A stretch of 23,803 nt of DNA from Pseudoflavonifractor sp964504285 (GCA_964504285.1 CAZDDZ010000032.1:1-23803), one strand, 5' to 3'; positions 7,539-15,004 are shown, counted from the stretch's first letter. Translations and numbers: made by a program. The notes: a model not told the origin generated them from the letters alone.

Positions 7539-7567
7539 TTGACATACATATGTTCTAGTGTCATAAT
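7539..7567 (+). promoter_or_regulatory. Sigma-A promoter of the radical SAM repair cassette
   Basis: A perfect -35 TTGACA (7539-7544), a 17-base spacer and -10 CATAAT (7562-7567) are visible. Transcription should begin near 7574, giving a short leader of about 27 bases before the ATG at 7601. The spacer contains a LexA-like dyad. Confidence 0.8.
7543..7556 (+). promoter_or_regulatory. LexA-like (SOS box) operator candidate
   Basis: CATACATATGTTCT matches the Gram-positive SOS box CGAACATATGTTCG at 11 of 14 positions, with an intact ACATATGTTC core and a degenerate left half. It lies between the -35 and -10 of the repair cassette, where a bound repressor would block polymerase. ATGTTCTAG (7550-7558) is repeated exactly at 7578-7586 in the leader, possibly as a second half-site. 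Repression by LexA is inference. Confidence 0.45.
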
Positions 7568-7600
7568 AATGGCACGAATGTTCTAGAGGGAGGGCTGCAT

Positions 7601-8866
7601 ATGGAATTAATGGATAAGCTGACCATACTGACCGACGCGGCCAAGTATGACGCAGCCTGCACCTCCAGCGGTCTGGACAGGGATAGCCGTCCGGGCGGGC
7701 TGGGCACCACCATGCTGGCCGGCTGCTGCCACTCCTTTTCGGCTGACGGGCGGTGTGTTACTTTATTAAAGGTACTGATGAGCAACGTCTGCGTGTACGA
7801 CTGCCAGTACTGTGTTAACCGCCGCTCCAACGACGTGCCCAGGGCGGCCTTTACCCCACGGGAGCTGTGCGAACTGACCATTGGCTTTTACCGGAGGAAT
7901 TATATTGAAGGGCTGTTCCTCTCCTCTGCTGTGATGGGCAGTCCCGATAAGACCACAGAGCTGATGATTGAGACCCTGCGGCTGCTGCGGCAGGAGTATC
8001 ATTTCTGGGGCTATGTCCACGCCAAGGCCATTCCGGGGGCCGATCCTCTCCTCACTCAGCGGCTGGGGACACTGGCCGACCGTCTGTCTGTAAATATCGA
8101 GCTGCCCAGTGAGCAGTCCCTTCAGCTCCTTGCGCCCGACAAGGCAAAGCAGGATATTCTATCCCCGATGAAGCAAATCAGGGACGGCATTCAGATTGCC
8201 AAAAAAGAGGTTGCGCTTTATAAGCACGCGCCACGCTTTGCCCCGGCGGGTCAGTCCACTCAGATGATTATCGGGGCTACCCCCGAGACCGACTTTCAAA
8301 TTCTCCGCCTGACCGAGAGCCTGTACGAGAAATATAAGCTTAAGCGGGTCTTTTACTCGGCCTATATGCCGGTGTCGGACAGTGCGCTCCTTCCCGCCCG
8401 CCGGGACTTTAAGCCGCCCCTCCTGCGGGAGCACCGGCTCTACCAGGCCGACTGGCTGCTGCGCTATTACCACTTTCAGGCCGGGGAACTGCTGGACGAG
8501 GGAAACCCCAACTTTAACCCCCTGGTTGACCCCAAGTGCTCCTGGGCGCTGGCACATATGGAGTTTTTTCCGGTGGAGGTCAACCGGGCGGATTACGAGA
8601 CCCTTCTCCGGGTACCCGGCGTGGGTGTGCGCAGCGCACAGCGGATTGTGGCGGCACGGCGGTGTGGGCCGCTCCACTTTGAGGGGCTGAAAAAGCTGGG
8701 GGTAGTGCTCAAGCGGGCGCAGTATTTTCTCACCTGCAACGGCAAAATGGCCGAGGGGCTGCGTTTCCGCCAGGACAGTGTGCTCCGCCATCTGGTGGCG
8801 CAGGAGCGCCCCATGCTGGCCCAGGAGGTTCCGGAGCAACTATGTATGTTTGAGAACACGGGGTAG
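7601..8866 (+). CDS. Radical SAM DNA modification/repair family protein with C-terminal HhH
   Basis: This 421-residue protein belongs to the 'putative DNA modification/repair radical SAM protein' family (TIGR03916 type). The radical SAM cluster motif CxxxCxxC is C64, C68, C71 (CVYDCQYC). Extra cysteines lie upstream (C20, C42, C43, C52). A helix-hairpin-helix at about 334-352 (LLRVPGVGVRSAQRIVAAR) suggests DNA binding. The tail near residue 413 reads QLCMF, resembling a beta-clamp peptide. The substrate and reaction are not known for this family. The ATG is preceded by GAGGGAGGG, and the first in-frame ATG after this site is chosen. The gene lies 4 bases upstream of its usual partner (TIGR03915 type), so the pair is almost certainly one operon. 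Confidence 0.9.
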   Translation: MELMDKLTILTDAAKYDAACTSSGLDRDSRPGGLGTTMLAGCCHSFSADGRCVTLLKVLMSNVCVYDCQYCVNRRSNDVPRAAFTPRELCELTIGFYRRNYIEGLFLSSAVMGSPDKTTELMIETLRLLRQEYHFWGYVHAKAIPGADPLLTQRLGTLADRLSVNIELPSEQSLQLLAPDKAKQDILSPMKQIRDGIQIAKKEVALYKHAPRFAPAGQSTQMIIGATPETDFQILRLTESLYEKYKLKRVFYSAYMPVSDSALLPARRDFKPPLLREHRLYQADWLLRYYHFQAGELLDEGNPNFNPLVDPKCSWALAHMEFFPVEVNRADYETLLRVPGVGVRSAQRIVAARRCGPLHFEGLKKLGVVLKRAQYFLTCNGKMAEGLRFRQDSVLRHLVAQERPMLAQEVPEQLCMFENTG

Positions 8867-8870
8867 AAAC

Positions 8871-9653
8871 ATGAAAAATTGGGCTCAAGTCTCCTATACC
8901 TACGACGGCAGCTTTGACGGATTTTTGACCTGTGTGTACGAGAGCTATGTAAATAAAGAGTGGCCCGCCGCCTTTGTGCCGCCGGGAACCGAGCAGCTCT
9001 CTCTGTTTCCGGAGCGCCCTGTGGAGACCAGCAAGGAGCACGCCCGACGGGTGCTTCTCTCTCTGCCCAAGCGTATGGGGAGCGAAGCTGCCGCCTGGGT
9101 GGTCCGCGGCTTTCTCACCTGTCTGCCGGAAAAGGAGCTTCACCTCTTCCGCTTTATTGATCTGGGATACGAGCAGGGGCCCATGGTGACGCGCAACCTT
9201 ACCGACGACCGGGTGGCGGTACTGGGCAAAGCCCTCACCCATCTCAAGGGCGAGGCCCATCTTTTGCGGGGATTTATTCGGTTTTCCGACCAGCAGGGGG
9301 TGCTGGTGGCCGAGATTGAGCCTAAAAACCGGGTGCTCCCCGTTTTGCGCGCCCACTTCTGCGCCCGCTATGGGGGAGAGCGGTTTGTCATCTACGACCG
9401 CACTTATAAGGAAGCCCTTTTTTACCAGCCCGGCAAGTGGATCATCGTTCCTCTGGAGGAATTCGCATCCGCGGCCCCCGACCAGGCCGAGCGGGACTAC
9501 CGCGCCCTCTGGCGGCGGTTTTATGACACTGTTGCCATCGAGGGTCGCTATAACCCAAAATGCCGCATGACCCATATGCCCAAGCGGTACTGGCACATGA
9601 TGACCGAATTTCAAACCGATCTGCCGGAGGAAAGAAAGGAGCTGCCCACATGA
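8871..9653 (+). CDS. TIGR03915/DUF4130-type putative DNA repair protein
   Basis: The 260-residue protein matches the family that almost always accompanies the TIGR03916-type radical SAM protein. Typical signs are the N-terminal YTYDGSFDGFLTCVYESY (7-24), the central FIRFSDQQGVLVAEIEP and the C-terminal MPKRYWHMMTEF. Related C-terminal domains (DUF4130) occur fused to uracil-DNA-glycosylase-like domains, which supports a DNA-repair role, but the activity is undefined. Residues 42-46 are QLSLF, identical to a consensus beta-clamp-binding peptide, in a Pro-rich, probably flexible stretch. The start chosen is the ATG 4 bases after the upstream stop. A longer frame from 8778 would overlap the upstream gene by about 90 bases and has no support. 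The stop overlaps the next start (ATGA). Confidence 0.88.
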   Translation: MKNWAQVSYTYDGSFDGFLTCVYESYVNKEWPAAFVPPGTEQLSLFPERPVETSKEHARRVLLSLPKRMGSEAAAWVVRGFLTCLPEKELHLFRFIDLGYEQGPMVTRNLTDDRVAVLGKALTHLKGEAHLLRGFIRFSDQQGVLVAEIEPKNRVLPVLRAHFCARYGGERFVIYDRTYKEALFYQPGKWIIVPLEEFASAAPDQAERDYRALWRRFYDTVAIEGRYNPKCRMTHMPKRYWHMMTEFQTDLPEERKELPT

Positions 9654-9952
9654 AAACGGTGCGTATTACGGTTCTACGCAAACAGCTTTACAAGGATTTT
9701 GCCGAGGTGTTTCTCACCGACGGAGCCGATGTGGACTGTGATTTTTTTGTGGAGGGGCAGACCTTTCACTATGAAGGCGGCGCGGAAATGCCCAAGGGCT
9801 TTTGCCCCTGGGCATGGGTGGATATTTACCACTCGGTCAGTGCCCTTTCCCTGGGTGCGACCTGTACCCCCTGGCAGAAGCAGGACGGCGTGAGCGTGGT
9901 CTGCTGCACCGACGGCATTCGCCCGGTGACCTTTTTGCTGGAGGCTTTATAG
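9650..9952 (+). CDS. TIGR04076 family small protein
   Basis: The 100-residue protein shows the TIGR04076 pattern: an N-terminal VRITVLRK strand, then GFCPWAWVDIYHSV and, near the end, VCCTDGIRPVTFLLEAL. It has conserved Trp and Cys residues (FCPWAW, CCTDG), so a metal- or thiol-dependent role is possible. The function is unknown. The start overlaps the stop of the preceding repair gene by 4 bases, with AAAGGAG upstream, so translation is likely coupled. It is the last gene of the cassette. Its stop codon overlaps the stop of the opposing gene by 6 bases. Joint operation with the repair proteins is inference from operon structure. Confidence 0.85.
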   Translation: MKTVRITVLRKQLYKDFAEVFLTDGADVDCDFFVEGQTFHYEGGAEMPKGFCPWAWVDIYHSVSALSLGATCTPWQKQDGVSVVCCTDGIRPVTFLLEAL

Positions 9953-10426
9953 AGCGATTTCCTGTCCCAGCAGGAGGAGGACTCCCGCCGCCGCCAGGTA
10001 GGCCATGGGGTCGCTTTCCGGAGGGAAGGGGAGGACAAATTCCTGCTGCTCCACCACGCCGCCGTCCAGGGTGACCAGCTCCCGCTGGAGGGCGACACAG
10101 ATTTGGTCGCCCTCTAAGCTGGAAAAAGTAAGGGTGTCCTTGGGGGAGGTGCCGTAGCTCACGGCGCAGGCACAACGCAGCCCCCGCGCCAGGGGGCCCG
10201 CCGAGCCGGGCAGCAGGAGCATTCGGCAGTCTACCGCGCCAAGTCCCGCCCAACCGGTGGCTGCGGGTGAGATGCACAAAAGGTCCAGCGGCCCGGCGGT
10301 GAAGTCGGCCGGATGCCGCCCACGTAAAAGCCGGATCGTCTCTCCCGCGGAAGAAAGATTGTCCTCCACTGCCTGGAAAATACCCTCGTCTCGTTCCCAT
10401 ATGCCCACTTGTTTCAATCCAAACAC
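9947..10426 (-). CDS. Uncharacterised protein
   Basis: I do not recognise a named family. The 159-residue product has no clear signal peptide or membrane span. A stretch near 70-90 (CRMLLLPGSAGPLARGL) is followed by AVSYGTSPKDTLTFSS and LQRELVTLDG, then a hydrophobic C-terminal end (AYLAAAGVLLLLG). The alternating hydrophobic strands look like a compact alpha/beta fold. The start is uncertain: GTG at 10426 has AAAAGG only 2 bases before it, and an in-frame TTG nine bases downstream (10417) has better spacing from the same site. It stands alone between the repair cassette (convergent) and proS (divergent). I assign it as real because of the intact frame and a plausible ribosome site. Confidence 0.65.
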   Translation of the reverse strand: MFGLKQVGIWERDEGIFQAVEDNLSSAGETIRLLRGRHPADFTAGPLDLLCISPAATGWAGLGAVDCRMLLLPGSAGPLARGLRCACAVSYGTSPKDTLTFSSLEGDQICVALQRELVTLDGGVVEQQEFVLPFPPESDPMAYLAAAGVLLLLGQEIAL

Positions 10427-10479
10427 CGCCTTTTAGGACAGTTTATGGAATTTTCACTGTTCTATACGGTTCCCTCTAC

Positions 10480-10508
10480 TTGACTTTTTGGACGGTTACT
10501 CATAAAAT
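10480..10508 (+). promoter_or_regulatory. Sigma-A promoter of proS
   Basis: -35 TTGACT (10480-10485), a 17-base spacer and -10 TAAAAT (10503-10508) are visible. The leader to the proS ATG is only about 30 bases, too short for a T-box riboswitch, so regulation by uncharged tRNA-Pro through a leader is not expected. Confidence 0.75.
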
Positions 10509-10546
10509 GTACGATGAATTTACTTCGTAAAGGATTGAGATAGATT

Positions 10547-11986
10547 ATGGCACAGGACAAGAAGCAGGTGGAGCAGATTACCGACATGGAGGTAGACTTC
10601 GCCAAGTGGTTTACCGACGTGTGCAAAAAGGCTGAACTTATTGACTATTCCAGTATTAAGGGCATGTTTATTTACAGACCCTATGGCTACGCTATTTGGG
10701 AGAATATCCAGCACATTCTCGACGGCGAGTTTAAGAAAACCGGCCACGAGAACGTGTATCTGCCTATGCTCATTCCGGAGAGCCTTTTGCAGAAGGAGAA
10801 GGACCACGTAGAGGGCTTTGCCCCCGAGTGTGCCTGGGTTACCCTGGGCGGCAGTGAAAAGCTGGAGGAGCGCTACTGCATTCGCCCCACCTCGGAGACG
10901 CTGTTCTGTGAGCATTACGCCAATATTATTCACTCCCACCGGGATCTGCCCAAGCTCTACAACCAGTGGTGCTCGGTGCTGCGCTGGGAAAAGACCTCCC
11001 GCCCCTTCCTGCGTCACCGGGAATTCCTCTGGCAGGAGGGCCACACCATGCACGCCACCGCCGAGGAGGCCATTGCCGAGACCGAGCGCATGTTTAACGT
11101 CTATGCCGACTTCTACCGCGACGTGCTGGCCATCCCCGTGGTCATGGGGCGTAAGACTGATAAGGAGAAGTTCTCCGGCGCGGAGGCAACCTATACCGTG
11201 GAGTGTATGATGCACGACCGGAAGGCCTTGCAGGGTGGTACCAGCCACTACTTCGGCGACGGTTTTGCCAAGGCGTTTGACATTACCTTTACCGGTAAGG
11301 ATAACCAGCTCCACCACCCCTTCCAGACCTCCTGGGGCGTGTCCACCCGTATGATTGCCGGCATTATCATGGTGCACGGCGACAACAACGGCCTGGTGCT
11401 CCCCCCCCGTGTGGCCCCCACTCAGGTGGTGGTTATTCCCGTGGCGCAGCACAAGGACGGGGTTATCGACGCCAACCGCGCCGTGATGGAGCGCTTGCAG
11501 AAGGCGGGCTACCGGGTGAAGATGGACGCCTCCGACAACTCCCCCGGCTGGAAGTTTGCCGAGTACGAGATGAAGGGCGTGCCCCTGCGTCTGGAGCTGG
11601 GTCCCAAGGACATGGAGCAGAACCAGTGCGTGCTGGTGCGCCGGGACAGCGGCGAAAAGACCTTTGTCTCCCTGGACGACATTGAAAAAACCGTGGGCGA
11701 GATGCTTACCTCCATTCACGAGGGGCTGTACGCCAAGGCTCAGCAGAATTTGGCGGAGAACACCTATGTCTGCTCCTCCCTGGAGGAGGTCAAGGAGAAG
11801 ATGGCTGCTCAGGGCGGTTTTGCTAAGACCATGTGGTGCGGCGACCTGGAATGCGAGCTCAAGATGAAGGAGGAGGCCGGGGTTTCCTCCCGCTGCATCC
11901 CCTTAGAGCAGGAGCATCTGGGCGATGTCTGCGCCATTTGCGGCAAGCCTGCCAAGCACTCCGTTTACTGGGGTGTAGCGTACTAA
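10547..11986 (+). CDS. proS: Prolyl-tRNA synthetase, type 3 (archaeal/eukaryal-like)
   Basis: This cytoplasmic class II enzyme charges tRNA-Pro with proline. At 479 residues it is the short form without the editing domain found in the long bacterial type. Class II signatures are RPTSE (113-117), the motif-2 region starting RWEKTSRPFLRHREFLW (146-162) with GH at 165-166, and motif 3 with GVSTRM and, further on, GLVLPPRVAPTQ. The C-terminal zinc-like domain has VSSRC and VCAICGKP, and the protein ends with the typical VYWGVAY tail. AAAGGA lies 12 bases before the ATG. It is transcribed alone and ends at a strong terminator. Confidence 0.97.
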   Translation: MAQDKKQVEQITDMEVDFAKWFTDVCKKAELIDYSSIKGMFIYRPYGYAIWENIQHILDGEFKKTGHENVYLPMLIPESLLQKEKDHVEGFAPECAWVTLGGSEKLEERYCIRPTSETLFCEHYANIIHSHRDLPKLYNQWCSVLRWEKTSRPFLRHREFLWQEGHTMHATAEEAIAETERMFNVYADFYRDVLAIPVVMGRKTDKEKFSGAEATYTVECMMHDRKALQGGTSHYFGDGFAKAFDITFTGKDNQLHHPFQTSWGVSTRMIAGIIMVHGDNNGLVLPPRVAPTQVVVIPVAQHKDGVIDANRAVMERLQKAGYRVKMDASDNSPGWKFAEYEMKGVPLRLELGPKDMEQNQCVLVRRDSGEKTFVSLDDIEKTVGEMLTSIHEGLYAKAQQNLAENTYVCSSLEEVKEKMAAQGGFAKTMWCGDLECELKMKEEAGVSSRCIPLEQEHLGDVCAICGKPAKHSVYWGVAY

Positions 11987-12100
11987 AGCCGGATATATAA
12001 TGCCTGCGGAGCTTTAGAACAGAACAAAAATGCTCCGGTTAGTGGCAAAACATATCTGTGTTGTTTGCTATTTCAGCAGACGTTCTATAAATAAGTAAAA

Positions 12101-12147
12101 GGCGCAAGATTTTAAGCCCAAACAGGCTAAAATCTTGCGCCTTTTTT
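12101..12147 (+). terminator. Terminator of proS
   Basis: A 17-18 bp inverted repeat (12101-12118 with 12125-12141, one bulged A) is followed by six T residues. It lies 115 bases after the proS stop. The left flank has an AAAA run, so it may also work from the other side. Confidence 0.9.
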
Positions 12148-12151
12148 CTTT

Positions 12152-12178
12152 AAAAATGCGGCTTAAAAAAGCCCGCAT
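12152..12178 (-). terminator. Terminator of prfC
   Basis: On the minus strand the stem ATGCGGGCTT / AAGCCGCAT (one bulge) is followed by five T residues. It begins about 18 bases after the prfC stop codon and stands back to back with the proS terminator. Confidence 0.75.
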
Positions 12179-12195
12179 AATTCATAGACGAAAAG

Positions 12196-13797
12196 TCAGT
12201 CCCTTGTCCCGCCAAACTCCAGCAGGGTCAGGTTTTTGTTTCGATCCGCCGTCCAGTTAATGGACCATTGGGAGGCGAACAGTAGGAGCTGGTTGCCCTT
12301 GTAATCCTCCACCAGCTTCACGTCGGTGCCCAGGATCAGGTCGTCCTCCCGCACCGGCTCGCCGCTTTCGGTCTTGATCCAGCGGAGATATTCATAGGGC
12401 AGACCCTCTACATAAAGCTCCACATTGTACTCGCTGCGCATGCGGTACTCCAGCACGTCGAACTGGAGGGTACCCACCACGCCTACAATCACTTCCTCCA
12501 TGCCGGAGTAAGGGGTTTTGAACATCTGGATAGCGCCCTCTTGAGCAATCTGCTCCATACCCTTGAGAAACTGCTTGCGCTTCATGGTGTCCCGGCTTCT
12601 GACCCGCTGGAAGTGCTCGGGCGCGAAGGTGGGAATGGGGTCAAACTGAAATTTTTTGCCCGGAGCGCATAGGGTGTCACCGATGGAGAAAATACCGGGG
12701 TCAAACACGCCGATGATGTCTCCGGCGTAGGCCTCCTCGATAATTTCACGTTCGGCAGCCATCAGCTGCTGGGGGCGGGAAAGGCGCTGCTTTTTGCCGC
12801 CCTGAACGTGGTAGACCTCCTTTTCTGCGTCAAATCGGCCGGAGACCACCCGCATAAAGGCGATGCGGTCACGGTGAGCCTTGTTCATGTTGGCCTGGAT
12901 TTTAAAAACAAAGGCGGAAAAGTCGTCGTCCATGGAGTCTACCACGGCACCCTCTGCCTTGCGGGGCAGGGGCGCGGTGGTCATGCGGAGAAAGCTCTCC
13001 AAAAATGGCTCAATGCCAAAATTGGTCAGTGCCGAGCCGAAGAACACGGGGGAGAGCTTGCCGTGGCGCACACGGTCTATGTCAAAGTCGCAGGACGCGC
13101 CGTCCAGCAGCTCCACGTCGTCGGTAAGCTGGGCGTGCAGCCGGGTGCCGATGAGCTCGTCCAAGTGGGCGTCGCCCAGGCTCACGGTGGTTGCGGTTGC
13201 AGTTTTGGCGCCGCCGTTAGAAGTAAAGTGGACAATTTCCTTCTTGGAGCGGTCGTACACACCCTTAAAGTCCTTGCCGCAGCCGATGGGCCAGTTAACG
13301 GCGTAGGTATCAATGCCCAGCTCGTGCTCAATTTCCTGGCAGAGCTCAAAGGGATCCCGTGCCTCCCGGTCCATTTTGTTGACAAAGGTGAAGATGGGAA
13401 TGTCCCGCATGACGCAGACCTTAAACAGCTTTCTGGTCTGGGCCTCTACGCCCTTGGCCGCGTCGATGACCATGACGGCGCTGTCGGCAGCCATGAGGGT
13501 GCGGTAGGTATCCTCGGAGAAGTCCTGATGGCCCGGGGTGTCCAGAATGTTGATGCAGAAGCCCTCGTACTGGAACTGCATCACCGAGCTGGTGACAGAA
13601 ATACCGCGCTGCTTCTCGATTTCCATCCAGTCGGAGGTGGCGGCACGGGAATTCTTTTTACCCTTAACTACACCGGCCTGGGCAATGGCCCCGCCGTACA
13701 GCAGAAACTTTTCGGTCAGGGTGGTCTTGCCGGCGTCAGGGTGGCTGATAATGGCAAAGGTGCGGCGGCGTGAAATTTCGGATTCATATAAAGACAT
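12196..13797 (-). CDS. prfC: Peptide chain release factor 3 (RF3)
   Basis: RF3 is the translational GTPase that removes RF1/RF2 from ribosomes after termination. The 533-residue protein has normal length. GTPase motifs are G1 SHPDAGKTT (18-26), switch I RGISVTSSV (64-72), G3 DTPGHQDF (86-93) and G4 NKMD (140-143), followed by REARDPFEL, which is typical of RF3 and separates it from EF-G. The remaining two thirds match beta-barrel and C-terminal RF3 domains (for example the QVQ-type LQFDVLEYRM segment). GAGGTAA precedes the ATG. It lies 48 bases after the HAD phosphatase gene and probably shares its promoter. Confidence 0.96.
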   Translation of the reverse strand: MSLYESEISRRRTFAIISHPDAGKTTLTEKFLLYGGAIAQAGVVKGKKNSRAATSDWMEIEKQRGISVTSSVMQFQYEGFCINILDTPGHQDFSEDTYRTLMAADSAVMVIDAAKGVEAQTRKLFKVCVMRDIPIFTFVNKMDREARDPFELCQEIEHELGIDTYAVNWPIGCGKDFKGVYDRSKKEIVHFTSNGGAKTATATTVSLGDAHLDELIGTRLHAQLTDDVELLDGASCDFDIDRVRHGKLSPVFFGSALTNFGIEPFLESFLRMTTAPLPRKAEGAVVDSMDDDFSAFVFKIQANMNKAHRDRIAFMRVVSGRFDAEKEVYHVQGGKKQRLSRPQQLMAAEREIIEEAYAGDIIGVFDPGIFSIGDTLCAPGKKFQFDPIPTFAPEHFQRVRSRDTMKRKQFLKGMEQIAQEGAIQMFKTPYSGMEEVIVGVVGTLQFDVLEYRMRSEYNVELYVEGLPYEYLRWIKTESGEPVREDDLILGTDVKLVEDYKGNQLLLFASQWSINWTADRNKNLTLLEFGGTRD

Positions 13798-13845
13798 ATT
13801 ATTACCTCGTGATTTGATTTCTGTGTGGTGGGCAGGGTTGGGGGA

Positions 13846-14484
13846 TTATGGGGGGCTCATACGCTCCAGTGCGGCCGGAATGTCCGAAAAGGACTGCACG
13901 GCGGGAACGCCGGGCACTGTGCCGAAGCCATAGGCGGCGTGGAGAAAGGGAACTTGGGCATCCCGGGCGGAGGTGTAGTCCAGCATGGTGTCCCCAATGT
14001 AGACCGGGTTTGTAAGACTGTGCCGCGCCACCATCAGCTTAATATTTTCGCTCTTTGGCAGACCGGTGCGTCCGGCGCACTCCCAGTCGGTAAAAAAGCC
14101 GCCCAGTCCATTGCCGCTGTAAAAGCACTGGATGTAACCATCCTGGCAGTTACTGACCACGAAAAGCTTGTACTTTTCGCGCAGGACTTCCATCGTTTGC
14201 TCTGTGCCCGGGTAGAGCTGACCACCATGGCGGGCCAGATAAACCTCGTCATCGGCGTTAAAGTCCTTTAAAACGGAAAGACTCTCCTCCGGGGTCAGTC
14301 CGGGGAACATGCGCCGGCCGATGTCCTCCAGCAGAAGGCCCATATTACCCCGTATCTCTGCCAGGGTGACAGGTGGACGGTCAAGCTCAGGCCGACGGAG
14401 AAAAAAATCCGCCCACACCCGCTCCATCGCCGGTGTGGCATCCCAAAGAGTGCCGTCTAAGTCAAATAAAATGCTGTCAAACAC
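13846..14484 (-). CDS. HAD-superfamily phosphatase (phosphoglycolate-phosphatase-like)
   Basis: This is a cytoplasmic HAD hydrolase of 212 residues. Motif I is FDLDGT (D8 nucleophile, D10 acid/base), motif II is S111-N112, the motif III lysine is K144 (LPKSENIK), and motif IV is GDTMLD (164-169). An alpha-helical cap lies between motifs I and II, as in Gph/PGMB-type phosphatases. The substrate cannot be read from the sequence. I chose a GTG start at 14484 because GGAGGAA sits 8 bases before it. The frame can be extended to a TTG at 14517, but that start would place the ribosome site inside the gene and adds non-family residues. It precedes prfC, likely in one transcript. Confidence 0.88.
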   Translation of the reverse strand: MFDSILFDLDGTLWDATPAMERVWADFFLRRPELDRPPVTLAEIRGNMGLLLEDIGRRMFPGLTPEESLSVLKDFNADDEVYLARHGGQLYPGTEQTMEVLREKYKLFVVSNCQDGYIQCFYSGNGLGGFFTDWECAGRTGLPKSENIKLMVARHSLTNPVYIGDTMLDYTSARDAQVPFLHAAYGFGTVPGVPAVQSFSDIPAALERMSPP

Positions 14485-14526
14485 AAAAAATGTTCCTCCG
14501 AAGTAAAGTATCGGCAAATCTTAGTC

Positions 14527-14555
14527 ATTATACGCTATGAGAGCGTTGTAGGCAA
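14527..14555 (-). promoter_or_regulatory. Sigma-A promoter of the HAD-prfC unit
   Basis: On the minus strand, -35 TTGCCT (14550-14555), a 17-base spacer and a perfect -10 TATAAT (14527-14532) are visible. The start would be about 35 bases before the GTG start at 14484. Confidence 0.75.
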
Positions 14556-14607
14556 GGCAAAAGAAAAAGTTTTTAGGGCAAACGATTACACGGGTTAGGC
14601 TAGAGCC

Positions 14608-14757
14608 TTTCTGAAAAGTCCATGCATCCGTTCTTTTGACAAAAATTTCGCCATGCCGCACCGTTTTTCCTTGGAATCCACCCAGGATTCCTGTGGAAAA
14701 ACGGCTTGCCTGACCAGATTTTTGTTCAAAATTCCAGACACAGCGACTTTTCAGAAA
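14608..14757. repeat. 150-bp palindromic MITE-like element
   Basis: The ends are a perfect 13-bp inverted repeat, TTTCTGAAAAGTC (14608-14620) with its complement at 14745-14757. Further inside, CCGTTTTTCC (14661-14670) pairs with 14695-14704, and GGAATCC (14673-14679) with 14685-14691. All share one centre near 14682, so the whole element can fold as one long hairpin. No coding frame fits. It fills most of the 372-base gap between the HAD gene and tRNA-Val. It shares TGCATCCG near the left end and AGGATTCC at the apex with the element at 21400-21565. No target-site duplication was clear. Confidence 0.75.
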
Positions 14758-14820
14758 CGCGCTAAAAGGAAGGTTAAAATGTGTCTAAAGGGTACACGAC
14801 AAACGGCGGGGGCAAAAGAA

Positions 14821-14852
14821 AATCCCTTGAAACCATACGGCTTCAAGGGATT
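14821..14852 (-). terminator. Terminator of tRNA-Val
   Basis: An 11-bp perfect stem pairs 14821-14831 with 14842-14852 around a 10-base loop. On the minus strand it is followed by TTTTCTTTT. It begins 4 bases past the 3' end of the tRNA. Confidence 0.85.
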
Positions 14853-14856
14853 TATG

Positions 14857-14932
14857 TGGTGGACGATACAGGACTTGAACCTGTGACCTCCCGCACGTCA
14901 AGCGGATGCTCTACCAGCTGAGCTAATCGTCC
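14857..14932 (-). tRNA. tRNA-Val (anticodon GAC)
   Basis: The minus strand folds into a full cloverleaf of 76 bases. The acceptor stem is GGACGAT/ATCGTCC, the D arm GCTC...GAGC, the anticodon stem TCCGC/GCGGG with loop TTGACGT (anticodon GAC), and the T arm ACAGG-TTCAAGT-CCTGT. The discriminator is A and CCA is encoded. Position 27-43 is a T-G wobble pair. GAC reads GUC and GUU valine codons. It is a single-gene unit with its own promoter and terminator. Confidence 0.96.
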
Positions 14933-14946
14933 AAACAGCGAAGCTC

Positions 14947-14975
14947 ATTATACCCACTTCTGCGCTGCTTGTCAA
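14947..14975 (-). promoter_or_regulatory. Consensus sigma-A promoter of tRNA-Val
   Basis: On the minus strand, a perfect TTGACA (14970-14975), a 17-base spacer and a perfect TATAAT (14947-14952) are visible. The tRNA 5' end is 15 bases downstream of the -10. It is the only fully consensus promoter in the window. Confidence 0.92.
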
Positions 14976-15004
14976 GCCCTTTCTTTGCACCTTGTGAAAG
15001 TTGA

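Noticed and set aside
10427..10546. T-box leader for proS
   Set aside because: The leader from the predicted start to the ATG is only about 30 bases, with no specifier stem or T-box sequence.
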